38,996 nt of DNA from Planctomycetia bacterium. Its GTDB lineage: Bacteria > Planctomycetota > Planctomycetia > Pirellulales > PALSA-1355. The notes beneath the pieces are model-generated. The model was not told the origin of the DNA, did not search any database, and saw only the letters and a program-made list of their open reading frames with translations. The stretch spans positions 1 to 38,996 of the forward strand of contig JACQFF010000209.1 in the NCBI GenBank assembly GCA_016200205.1. Reading direction: 5' to 3'. How positions within the stretch are numbered: position 1 is the first letter of the stretch; each line of letters begins with the position of its first letter. The translations under genes were made by a program, and so were the position numbers. Shown one piece after another: positions 1 through 12,000 of the stretch.

Positions 1-3000
1 GCCGAGCCGCTGCCGATGAAGGCGGTGACGGCCGGTTTGGAGTTGACGGTCGAATTGGCGGCGCCGACGAAAATCGCGCCGCCGCCGTAGACCTTGGCCG
101 TCGCGTCGCCTTCCGCGCGAGAGGACTTGGCGTCGATGATGATCGAGCCAGCGGCATGCTGGACCTGAACGTCATTTCCGATGAAGGCCTGGATGGTGGG
201 ATTGACATCGGTTTTCGCGTCGGCGCCGCTGTCGGAGAAGACGCCGCCGGTCCCGGCCAGCGAATAGCTGCTGCCGGTGGCCGTGCTCAAGGCGTGGAAC
301 TCGAGGTTGGCGGTCTTGACGACGTTGGCGTTATTATCCGCGAACGCCTTGGTGTTGCCGTCAATCGTGGCGTGCGATGAGAGGGATGCGCCGTTGATAA
401 CGCCGCCCCCGCCCCCGGTGGCACGGGCGCTGGCCGTGGGAATGGCGGTCGCCATGAACACGGCGTTGCCGCCGGCAGTGAGCTGGGCGGCGCCGCTCAG
501 TTGGGCTAGAGTGTCGCCGTGAACGTCGGCGACGGCATTGGCGTTGCCCCCGCCGGCGACGTTGATGCTGATCATGGAAGCGGTGGCAGTGGCGGTTCGC
601 GTGGCCGTGGCCGCCACGGAGAGGTCGCCCGTCTGGGCCTTGCCGTCGATGTGCGCCTTCGTATCCCCCTGGACGATGGCGTGGGGGTTCACGTCCGCCA
701 GGCCGATGATCGCGCCCTGCGTGCCGTTGGACGAAGCGGTGGCGGTGTTGGTTGACGTGGCGCTCACCGTCAGCGTGCCGCTGGCCGTCACGTCGGACCC
801 GCCGTCCAGGTAGGCCTCGACGCCATGTTGGGCCGTCGCGCTGGGGTCGAGCTTGACGCCGCCGAGCAGGGCGATGCCGAAGCTCTTCTGCGTGGCGCTC
901 GCGCTGTTGTTGGCGTCGGCCAGCAAGGACACGCCGCCGGCGTTGAGCACGGCCCCGTTGCCGACATACGCCTTGGTGGCGCCCGCCACGTTCGCATCGG
1001 CGCTGAGGAAGGCGAGACTGGCCACCCCAATGGTGATGTTGAGCGAATCGACGGTGGCGCTGGCCCCCGAGGTGGCGTGGAACGTCAGCGGGCCTCCGCT
1101 CACCGTGACGTGAGCAGCGGGGGCCAGAAAGGCCTCCGTCTCGTCGTTGGCCGTGACCGGGTTGTGGCCGAGGGCCAGGTTCGCCACGCCGATGTCGAGC
1201 GAGAAAGTCTGGGTTGTCGCCTCGGTGTTCGGGGCCTCCGCCGTGACGTTCACCGCGCCGGCGGTAATGTCGAACGTGCCGCCGAGGTGGGCCAGCGTCG
1301 TTCCGCCGGACGTCACTTCCGGACGCACGGAACCTATCGTCACCAGGCCGAGATCAATCGTCATCGAGCCCATTTCGGCCTTGCTGTGCGACGTGGCCTC
1401 CACGCTCAGTGTGCCGCCGCCCAGTTTGATCGTCCCGCTAGTCATCGCCGTCGGTGCGTTGCCGGCCCGCGGCCCCACGTACGCCTCCGTGTCGTGCGTC
1501 GTTTTCACCGTCGGTTCGATGTCGGTCACGGCGACGGCGGCAATGCCGATTGAGCTCATGTCGATCGTGGCGGTGTTGGTCGCCGTGGCCGTGACGCTCA
1601 AATTCGCGGCGACGACGGACGCCCCCTCGTCGACGAACGCGCGAGTCGCTCCGTCCGCGTCGACTTCGGGCTGGAAGACATTCACGGTGATCGCGCCCAG
1701 GCTGAAGTCGAACTTCTCCAGTTTGGGCTGGTTGAACGAGGTCGCGCCGAGCGTTATGTCGCCGCCGTTTTCCGTGATCGCGGCGTTGCGTCCCACGAAG
1801 GCGTCGGTCTCGTGCGGCGTGGAAACCTTCGGCGAGATGACATCGACGCCAACGGCGGTGATGCCGATGTTCAGCGAGTTCCACAGAGGGGAGTTCGTGG
1901 CCGTCGCCTGGCCCGTTACCCCCGGCGCGTTGAACGTGTACTTCCCTCCAACGTGGACCTGCGTGCTTCCTCCGGTGCTGATCTGGGGGCTCACCGCCTT
2001 GATTTTGAAACCGCTCACGCCAATGGTCAGGTCTTTGATCGTGGCGTCGTTCGTGGAGGTGGCAGTCAACTGCAACGGCGCGCCGACGGTGATCGTGCCT
2101 TGATCCTCCTGCTTGACCAGGCGATGGTGCTGGCCTGAGATATTGTCCAGCTTCAGGTCGATAGCGTTGCTGTTGTTCAGCGCGTTATCCCTTGTCGTGA
2201 ACAATTGGACTTTGACATTACTCGGATCGCTGCTGTCCACGCGGACGAAGTAGGTCATGCCGTCGATTAACCCGACCACATTTGCCCCGCCGCCGTTAAA
2301 GTATTTGACGGCGTTGCCCGTTGCTAGCGTGCCGGCCACCTGACCGAGGTTGATCGTGTCGTGGTCGGCATCCACGGCATGCACCGGGTCGGTCGGATCG
2401 AATTCCTTCTCCACGTTGGCCGCCGGTCCAACGAAGGCTCCGGTGTTATGGCTCGTGGTGGCATGCGGCTTGGTGGCGTCGATTTCGATTCCTGAAATCT
2501 GGAACTGGAAATTATTGATTTTGGCGTTGTTGTTGGATGTGGCAGTGGCCAAAAGCGCGGTGGCGTGAATCGTGCTGGCTTCGTCCACGTAGGCATTCGT
2601 TGAACCGCCCGCATCGGCCGTCGATTCCACGACTTTGATATTGAGCGCGGAGAGATCAAAGGCGTTCGTCTGGTCGAGGGTGGCGGTGCTTTTGGAATTT
2701 GCCGTCAACGTCAGCGGGCCCCCATTGACAGTGAGGCTGGCCTGCGGCGTGACGAAGGCTTCGGTCACGTGGGTGGTTTGGACGGCCCGCTGCGAAAGGT
2801 TCAGATCGAACGCGTTGATCTGGAAGGCCAGGGCGTGCGACGTGGCCATATTGGTCGAATCGGCAAAGGCCGTGATTCCCGCGGCACCGGCATTGATCGT
2901 AAAGTTGCCGCCTGCCTGGGCCCGCGTCGAGCCGCCGGCGATCGCCTGCGGGTTGACCTTCTCGATCTTGACGGCGGAAACGTCGAAGTCGAGCTGCTTG

Positions 3001-6000
3001 ACAGTCGGCGTGTTGATCGAGGTGCCACTGAGCGTGATGCCGCCATTGGCAACGGTCAACGTGCCGGCCGGCTGGTTATAGACGTACTGCCCAGCCGCCG
3101 GCCCCAGATAGGCGGCCACGTCGTGGCTCGTGCTGGCCTTGATGTCGGCCAACGACACGTCGACGCCGGCCACGCCGGCGGAAGCCCCGCCGGCGGTCGC
3201 CGTGTTGTCCGCGTGGGCCGTCGAGGTGAGTGTATCGACGTCGATCGTGGCGCCCGAATCGATGTGCATCTGGGTCGAGCCGCCGATCGAGGCTTCGCTC
3301 TGGAAATTGCTGACATTGACGATGGTCGCGCCGCCGAGGTCGGTGTTGGAATTGGCGATATTCGTGGAATCGGCCGTGACGCTCAGGGCCGCAGCCGTGG
3401 TGACGTTGGCGCCCGTGCCTAAATACGCCGACTCGTCGCCACCGATTTGGGACACCGCAGAAGTGTCGAACGACACGGGAATGGGGATTGGCAAATCCGC
3501 CGGCAAGCCGTCGGAGATTTTCGAAAGGAGGATGCCGTTGAGCGACACGAGGGAGAATTTGATGACGATCGTGCTCGCATCCGCGGTCTTTTTGGCGCTG
3601 GCCGCCACCGTGACGTCGTTGGCGGACACCTTCCCATCGACGTGGGCGCTGGCATTGGATCCGGCGGCCGCGAAGCTGGTCAGGCCGCCGATGCTGAAGG
3701 CGGCGACGAAGTTCGGATCGACAATGTTCATATCGGCCACGTCGGTCGACGTCGCCTTGACGTTCACGTTGCCACCGCCGGTGATGACGATGTCCGCGCC
3801 GGCGCCGATCAGGGCTTCGGTCGTGCCGCTGGTCTGGCCGCCGACAAACGCCGCTTCTCCGGTGAACAGGGCGAATTGGAGCCACTGCAGGCCGGCGTCG
3901 GGCGTGCGGGTGGCGTCGGCCAGCACGTCAAGCTGATTCGTGGTGATCTTCCCGGTGGCTTCGGAGCGGGCACTATCGCCGACCGCCGATTCCGCCACCA
4001 TGACACTGCCCGCCGCGAACCCCGCCGCGGCCAGGCCCGTCGCCACAGTGCTTTGGGACGCCTTCGACGTGGAGTGCAGCGAGACGGTGTCGGCCGTGAC
4101 GGTCGCCAGACCCGTGATGCCCGCTCCAGACTTCGTTTTCGAGTCGTTGATGGCCGCGGCGCCGCTGGCAGACAACAAGGGGCTTAGCGTGATTGCGACC
4201 GCAAGGGCCGTGAGTGCCGGCACCGACGTGCCAGTGATATCCAAGGTGCCCACGGCGTCCACGATCGTGTCCGGGCCGTCCACGAATGCCTGAACCACGT
4301 TAGCGGCTGTGTTCGAGGCGAACGACAGTCCCGCGCCGACGAACGCGCTGGCCCCCAGGCCGGCGGCTATGCCACTCAACTCGGAATCGTCTATGGCCGA
4401 AAGCACTACCTTGTCAGCGGAATGGACGTTGGCACCGCTGTCGATGAAGGCCTGCGTCGTGTTGCTGACGTCGTTGATGGCCGCCATGCCGTAACCCGCC
4501 GCCAGACCGGCCACGGAGAATCCCAAGGCGAATGCGCTGACGTCATTGCCGCCGGAATGCGACGTTTTTGCGGTAACCGAGACATCGCCGGTATTGGTCG
4601 TCACTTTGGCGCCGCTGATGCCGGCTCTCACCGTGCCGGCCATTTTGTTCATGGCCAGCGACGCGCCGGCACCGACCCCGAGGCTTGCAGACAGCCCGCC
4701 GGAATCCGCGCTGACGCTGGAATCATCGAGCGCGTGCACCAGCACTTCGTTCTGGGCCACGACCGTCGCCGCGTCGCGGAGCGAGGCATCGGTCGTGTTG
4801 TTCAGGCTGTTCTCCGTGATGGAGCCAACGAAGCTTGCCGCGCCCGCCAGCGAAAACCCCAGGGCAAGCGCGTGTACATCGTACGAGGACGTGGCGGAAA
4901 CGTCGACGTTGCCGTTTTGGGCCGTCACCGTAGACCCGGCGATGTACGCCTGGACCGTATTGGTCATCGAATTGATCGCCACCGAGACTCCGGCGGCGCC
5001 GACGAAGCTCGCCGCCAACTGGGCCGAGTTTGCCGTGAGCGCTGAGTCGTCACTGGCCGTCACGAAAACGCTCGTAGGCGACGTCACCGAACCGGCCCCG
5101 TCGATTGCCGCGGTGGTGGTGTTGCTGCTGATATTCGCCGTGACCGCTCCACCGACGGCGATTATTCCCCCAGCTGTCAAACCGAGCGCAAACGAATTCA
5201 CGTCCCCGTGGGTCTTTGAAATCACGTTGATCTGGCCCGTCGTTGTCTGGACCGTGGCCGCGCCAATCTTCGCCCTGGCCTCGCTGTTGGTGCTGCTGAA
5301 TGCCGCGCCGAGAGAGGCGGCGAACAGCGTGCTGAGCGCGCCGCCGACCGCCTGGCTGTCGAGCGTCTGCTTATTCTTGGCCCGCACGTCGACGCCGTTT
5401 TGTGCCGTCACATTGGCGCCGTCGTCGATCAGCGCCTCGGTCAAATCGCCGGGGACCGTCACGGCGCCGGCCGCCGCGGCGCCGGCCGCCGCGACCAGGG
5501 AAAACGCCACTCCGCCCGCCCGGGCGGTCGAGTCGACCCCGCCGGAATCGACGAAGTTCGGACCGACGCGGCGGAGGTTTGCCAGCACATCGACGCCCGT
5601 GGCCGAGTTGACCGTGGCATTTTTCCCGATCCGGGCGGCGGTATGATTCATCATTGCATTGACGGCCAGGGAGCCGGCGAGATTTCCGCCCAGGCCCAGG
5701 GCGGCGCTTGCGCCGTTCGCGGTATACCGGTCCGGCAAGTCGTTCTTTCCGCCCGCGACAAGCGAGACCGAATTGGCGGTCACGTGCGCCCCGTCGTCGA
5801 CCTGGGCGATGTTCGTGGCCTGCGAATAGTTTCCTCCCAGCGCCAAACCCACGGACAGCGGTGCTGCAAGAACGATGGACAGCGCGTCAGCGTCGCCGTG
5901 GGAATCCAAATCCAGCAACGAGGAGACATTCACCTGATCGGCGACGATCGTGCCCCCCGGGCCGATCGCCGCTTCGCTATGCGCCAGGTTGACGCCGACG

Positions 6001-9000
6001 CCGATCGCCGCCGCTGCGCCGACTTGGACGTTGGGCAGGCTGCGCTGATCGACATGGTTGACGACGACTTTCTCGAAGCGGTGCGCGGTGCCCGTCGCCA
6101 CCGACCCGTCCAGATCAATCGGCACAGCCGTCGCGGCCACGGCGGGATCGCTGGAATTGGCGATCTTTGCCAGGCCCTGGTCCTCAAACAGCCGCACGCG
6201 GATCAGATGCTCGATGAAGTGCGTAGTGCCGGTCGCCGGACCAGAGTCGAGAGTGATGGGATTGTTGTCGGCCTCTGCGTCATCCTTGCTGTTGTAGAAT
6301 TTCGCAAAAAAGACGTTGCCGGGGTCCTTGGGGTCGACTTTCAAAAAGTACGTGTTGCCGCTGGTCAATCCTCCAATCGCCACGCCGCCGTTGCTGTCAT
6401 AAACGATGCGATCGCCGGTCTGGAAGCCCTGGCTGTTGCCGGCGCCGAGCATCACGGCGTTTGTCTCGCCACCCACGTGTTTTGGATCGAACACGTACTG
6501 GCTTGGGTGAACGACATCGGAAGCGACGTAATACACCGCGCCATCGACCAGACCGCCGATACTGGCGCTGCCGCCGTTGCGGTAGACTACGGCGTCGCCG
6601 TCGGACAGGCTGCGGAAGTCTCCAAAATCAATGGTGTTTGCGTCGCTATCGACCGACGTGGCAGGATCGATGACCCGCGTGGGCTCCAAACTGTGCAGGA
6701 CATTGGCGCTAGCAACCGGCGCTAGGGCGATGGGATTTTGCCCGGTTAGGGCCTGGGCGCGGGTCGCATAGAGCTGCAGCGCCACGGACGAGCCGTTGGC
6801 GTCATTGACGACGCCGACATAGTAGGTGTTGCCGCTGACCAGGGCGCCGATGCTTTGAATGTCGCCATTGTTGTGATAGACGACGGTGTCGCCGGTGACG
6901 AATCGCTGGGCCGTGCCATTCTTCTTAATCGTGTTGGTGGCGGCATCCACGTCGCTCTGCGGATCGATTGCCAGGCGCAAGGGCTCTTGGGCGTCCACCA
7001 CCCGGACGACCCGGTGCGTCGTGCCGGTCACGCCGGCGAGCTTCAGATCGATCGCCCCGTCGTTCTTGAGGGCGGCCTGGCGAGTCGCAAAGAAATTGGC
7101 GGTGATCGCATTCGGATTGCTGGCGTCGACGTGGACGTAGTATAGTCCGCCGTCGGTCAGTCCGCCGATATTCGTTCCGCCGCCGTTGAAGTACTTCACG
7201 GCATCGCCGTCGACCAGTCCGGACAGGTTGCCGAGATTGATTGTATCCGCGCCCTCATCGACCGCCGTCGCCGGATCGAACGTCTTTTCCGCCGTGAGCG
7301 TGTGCCGATCATCGAAATCGGGGACGGGCGTCAGGTGTACTGGATTGAGGCCGGCCAGAGCATCGGCCCGCGTCGAGTGCAGTTGAACGAGCGCCGGGTT
7401 ATCGGCATTGACGCTGATGAAATACGTCTGCTGATCGAGTAGGTCGCCGACATCCGTGTCGTCCTGATTGATGCGATAGACGACGGCGTCGCCGGTGCTG
7501 AATTCATGCGGCGTGGCGATTGTTATGGTGTCGGCGGCGGCATTGACGTCGGTGACGGGGTTGAAGCTGGCCTGCAAGGGCGGGTTCGGATCGACGAACG
7601 GAAACAAAATGGGATCCAATCCCGTAAGCACCGACAACCGCTTGAGTTGCCGCTGCGTTTGTTCGTCCACGGAGATTCCGGTGGCGACCACGCCGGCTTG
7701 GGCGGCGAAGGCATTGGTATGCACGTTGGTGCTGGTGTTGGCCGAGACATTGACGCTGCCGCCCACGCTGAGATTTGGCCCTGCGATCGCATGCCCGCCG
7801 CCGATCGGGCCGCCGGCGGCGATCGCCGCGCCCAAGCCGACCTGCGACGTGAGAAGACCGGACAGTTTGGCGTCGGCCACGGTATTCGTCGTTGCCACGT
7901 GGTTGGCCGTCACGGTCAGATTCCCCGGAATGTGACTCATCACGACGCCGGGCATCAGCTGGGCGAAGGTGTCGTTCGATGCCCCGGTGAGGGCAATGGC
8001 CGCCGGCAGGGCGCCGCTGTTGTTGGCGCCGGCGTCGGCGTGGGTGGTGGTCGTGTACGTGCCGTTGCCGGTGACGTCGATATCGTTTGCCCCAGTGATA
8101 AGCGCAGCCCCGATCTGGGCCCGCGTGGTGTGGTTGATGGCATTCAGTGCGACCGAGGGGCCGATGCCGATCGTAGGCCCGCTGGCCGGCAGCGACGTGG
8201 CCGTGGCCCGGTAATCGCCGACGTAGTTGGAGGTTACCACGACGTTGCCACCGGCAGGGAATATGTTCAGGTTCGCCCCGTCGGCAATCAGCGCATTCTG
8301 CTGGCCGCCGCCGGTGCCGTTGAGGAGGTTACTGGGATCGGCTGAGACGTTCAGTGCGAAAGCGCCGGCCACGCCGATATCCGCGCCGCCCGCCCCGGAG
8401 ATGGCCTTTGCGACGAAGTGGTTGATCCCGTCGCCGCTGGTCTCCGTGAGGACCGTGATGGAGGGCGCGGTGACCGACCCGCCGATCGAAGTCTCGATGC
8501 GCTGGCCGTCGACGTTGATCGCCGCGGCGATCCCGATGCCGCTAGCCGCATCGACGCTGTGCGCGTCGGCAGTCGCATCCACGCCGAGATGGCCGCTGGC
8601 CTTCACCAGCGGCGCGGCCGGCACAACAACCACGCCGCCTGGGGCCAGGCTGGCGAGCGAGGCCCCAAAGTCGAGGTTGAGTGCCAACGCTGCCGCGGCC
8701 CCCACGGGGCCGTCGGCCGTTTCGGCCGTGGCCCGCTCCAGGACGTTGACAACGTTCACCGGCACTTCCGGCAAGCCGGCCACGGCCAGCAGGCCCTCGA
8801 CCTGGTGCACCGTCTCTTTGGTGACCTGGAAGTTTCCCGCGGCGGTGCTGGCGCCGCTTTGGCCCGAAGTCCCGTTGGCCGTTAGCGTGCTTGTGTTGTT
8901 GGCCAGCACGGTGACCGTCCCCGTGGGAACGTTGATCCGCATGCCGCTGCTGGCCTGGGCGCCGCCGTCGGAGTAGCCCGCCGCGATCGCCGCGCCAAAG

Positions 9001-12000
9001 CCCGAAGAGACGGCGCTGTTGGTGCTCGCGGTATGCAGCTGACTGACCGTGTGCTGGGCCTCGATGTCTAGGTTGCCGCTGATGTTTGTCGTGCCCGTCG
9101 TGTTCGTGGACCGGGCGATCGTGTCGAGCTTGCCGTAATTCAGCGCGATTGCCCCGGGAAAACCGGTCGAGCTGTTGGAGCCCGAATCGGCGGTGGCCGT
9201 CGACCTGAAACTGCCCGTCGCCATCACGTTGATATCGGTGCGATCAAGTCCGTTCACCTGGTTTCCCGTGATCGTGGCATCCTGGATCTCGGCCAGCGTC
9301 TGCTGCGTGGTCGCGTTGGTCGCGGCGGACGGGCCGACTCCGACCGATCCGCCGGTGTCCGCATGCGCCGTCGCCTGGTAATTGCCCTGGTAGTCCGAGT
9401 GGACGTTCAAGTCGCCGCCGTTCAGCAAGGTAAGATTCGCGCCGCTGAGAATCACCGCGTTCTGTTGGCTGCCGACCGGCGTCGGGATGTTGGGCAACGT
9501 CGGCAGGTTGATGGGAATCGGCAGGGGGACCGGCAATGCGGGCAACGTCGGCAGTGGAATGTTGATCGGAGCGATGGGAAGCGGAATGCCGAGATTCAAG
9601 GCCAGCGCGCCGGCCACGCCCGTGTCGGCCATATCGCCCGTCCCCGAGATTGCCTCCGCGCTTGGGGAGGCGACGCCGCCGCCACCGAGCGAGGAGCCCA
9701 CGTCGATCGTCGGCGCGGTGACGGTCCCGCCGATCGACGCCTGATTCACCTGGCTGACGATGTTGGCCGCCACGGCGACGCCGACGCCTGTCCCGGTATT
9801 GACGTTTCCGGCGTTGGCAAAGCTAGTCGGATTGCTTTCCAAAATGGAGTGAACGTTGACTGCGCCGCCCGAATTGAGTACAGCGCCCGGGGCAACGCCG
9901 GCCAGCGCCGAGCTGAAATCCAAGTTCGCCGCCGCGGCCGCCGCGGCCCCCACGGCACCGCGCCCGGTTCCCCGGCTCTTGTTGATCAGTGCCACAACCG
10001 CCGCGGGAACGGCCGGCTTGATGAGGCTCATCACGTCCGCGTCGCTTGCCGGCTCCAAATTCACGGGATTGGCGCCGCTCACCGCGTCGTCAAATGTCCC
10101 GTGGAGCGTGAACGTGTTATTGGTCAACTTGTGAACGTAATACGCGAGTCCGTCCTGCAGGCTGCCAACGTTATCGCTGTCGTCGCCATTGTTGGTGTAA
10201 ATCACCGCGTCGCCTGTGTTCAGGCCGTGATTGGGAATGGTGAGCGTATCGGCAGGGCCGTTCACAGCCGCGATCGGATCGAATTGAAGCGGCGCGCGGC
10301 CCAAGCCGCTGGCATCCATTCCCAGGGCGATGATCTGGTCGAGAAGCGCGGGCAGACCCTGCTGCACCCCCATCTGACTGGCGACGGCATCAGTGCCCAT
10401 GAACGTCTGGGTGTTGGCGGTCACGGAAACCGTTCCAGCAACGTTCATGCTGTTGCCGGCAAACGACTGGGCGCCCCCCTGGATCACGGGGATGGCGATC
10501 GCGGCGCCGGCGCCGATGTCGCCGGCATTGCTACTGGCAAGGGCGAGGTAACTCGCGGTAGAGACCTGATGCGCAGTGACCACCAGGTCGCCGGTGATCG
10601 TCGAGACCGCCGTGCTGTTTGTCAAATTGGCGATGGTGTTATTGTTGCTGATCACGGCCGCCAGAGCGGCCGCCGCGGCCTCGTCGTTGGATGCCCCGGC
10701 GGCGGCCAAGGCGTGCGTCTCGTAGTTGCCGGTCGAGAGAACCGAGACGTTTCGGGCGCCTTGGACACCCGCGTTTTGAATCTGTGCCACCGTTACGAAG
10801 TTGCCCGAGTTCAGTTCCGCCGAGGCCCCCACCCCCACCGTAATGCTCATATCGACAGCCGGTGTTGCATTAGCAACATTGTCAATCGTGGTGTCGGCCT
10901 GCACGAGGAGGTCGTGATTTCCCCCGCCCGCGAGCGTCAGCGTCGCGCCGTTGGCGACGAACGCGTTGCTGGTCCCCAGCGCCAAGGTTATAGCAACCGC
11001 TCCCGACAGACCTGCGACATTGGTGCCCACGCCCGAGGTGGAATCCGCGCTCAGCGTGTGGACTCCGTCCCCTGACATGCCCGTCCGGACGACGATCTGA
11101 TTGGCCGTCGCCGCGCCGCCGAGGGAAGCGATGGTGTTCATGGTCTGGGCGTCAAAGGCGATCGCCGCCGCGATGCCGGCAAGGTTGTTAACCGTACTTG
11201 CGCTGGCCAAGGCGTTGGAGTCGATGTCGCTGGTGGAGATAACGTTGAGCACGCCACCCGAAGACGTCACCACGGCGGTGCCGGTGACATTTGCCGTCGC
11301 CCCCGCATTGCCCAGGTTGAACCCGAGCGCCGCGGCGTTGCCCGACGTCGGTTGGTTGGTGAACACGGTCGTGGTCGGAGTTGATTGCGGCGGGACGGGC
11401 GCGGAGCCAAAGACGAAGTTGGCCCGGTTTTGCAGGAACGCGATTTCACTGGCGACCAGGGAATCCGAGCTGGTACCGTTGACGTCGGCGCCCGCGGCGC
11501 CGGCAACGCCTTCGGACTGATTTTGCACGGCACTATTGGCCAAGATGTTGATATCACCGGCGGCCGTCACGTTGCCGGCGACCGTCGTCGTGGCCAGGTC
11601 ATTGCCCAAGTTCACCGCCAGCGGCGTCGCCAACGCTTTGTTCGCACTGCCATTCAGGGCGGCAACCGCGTCGCTGCGGGCATGAAGGATGGTCGTTGCG
11701 TCGTGTTCAGCTTTAACCGTGAGCGCTCCGCCGAGGCTGATCGTCGTGCCGGCGTCGATCAGCGCCACGGAGCTGTTGTTGGAGAAATTTCCGGCGACCG
11801 TTAATGAATTGGCATTGCTGGTGGCCAGGGCGCCTGCCAGCCCAGTCACCAGGCCGTTCTGATTTCCGTGGGCGGTGACCGTCAGGTTGCGAGCGCCGGC
11901 GATGCTGGCCCCACTGCGGATGGCTGCCCGAGTTGTATTGAAGGACAAGTTTCCGGCGACGGACCGGCCCATGCCCAAATTGCCAATCACGGCGGCGCCG

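Larger units (their letters stand above)
7590..11345 (-). repeat. Three tandem copies of a long (~1.1-1.4 kb) protein repeat in the giant gene
   Basis: Approximate copies are 11345-9935, 9934-8690 and 8689-7590. Each carries the same ordered phrases: an SIGGxVTAP-like or SLGGAATAN segment, a SGDG/AISGxG segment, QQNAxIxxGANL (TSNAFVANGATL in the first copy), an NYxATA-like segment, an AQI/AEI-x-A segment, a GNLTVTANH-like segment (GDLVVTAHQ, GNLDIEAQH), a GxGAAIA segment, and an NVSANT-like end. The second and third copies also begin with a shared LDFxxSLAxxAPG phrase. They are divergent at DNA level, so this is old internal duplication and not an assembly artefact. The second copy has an extra proline-rich insert, listed separately. 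Confidence 0.75.

Noticed and set aside
1-3140. The regular ~330-base rhythm as a CRISPR or DNA-level satellite
   Set aside because: The periodicity is at protein level with divergent nucleotides and no short identical repeats with spacers.
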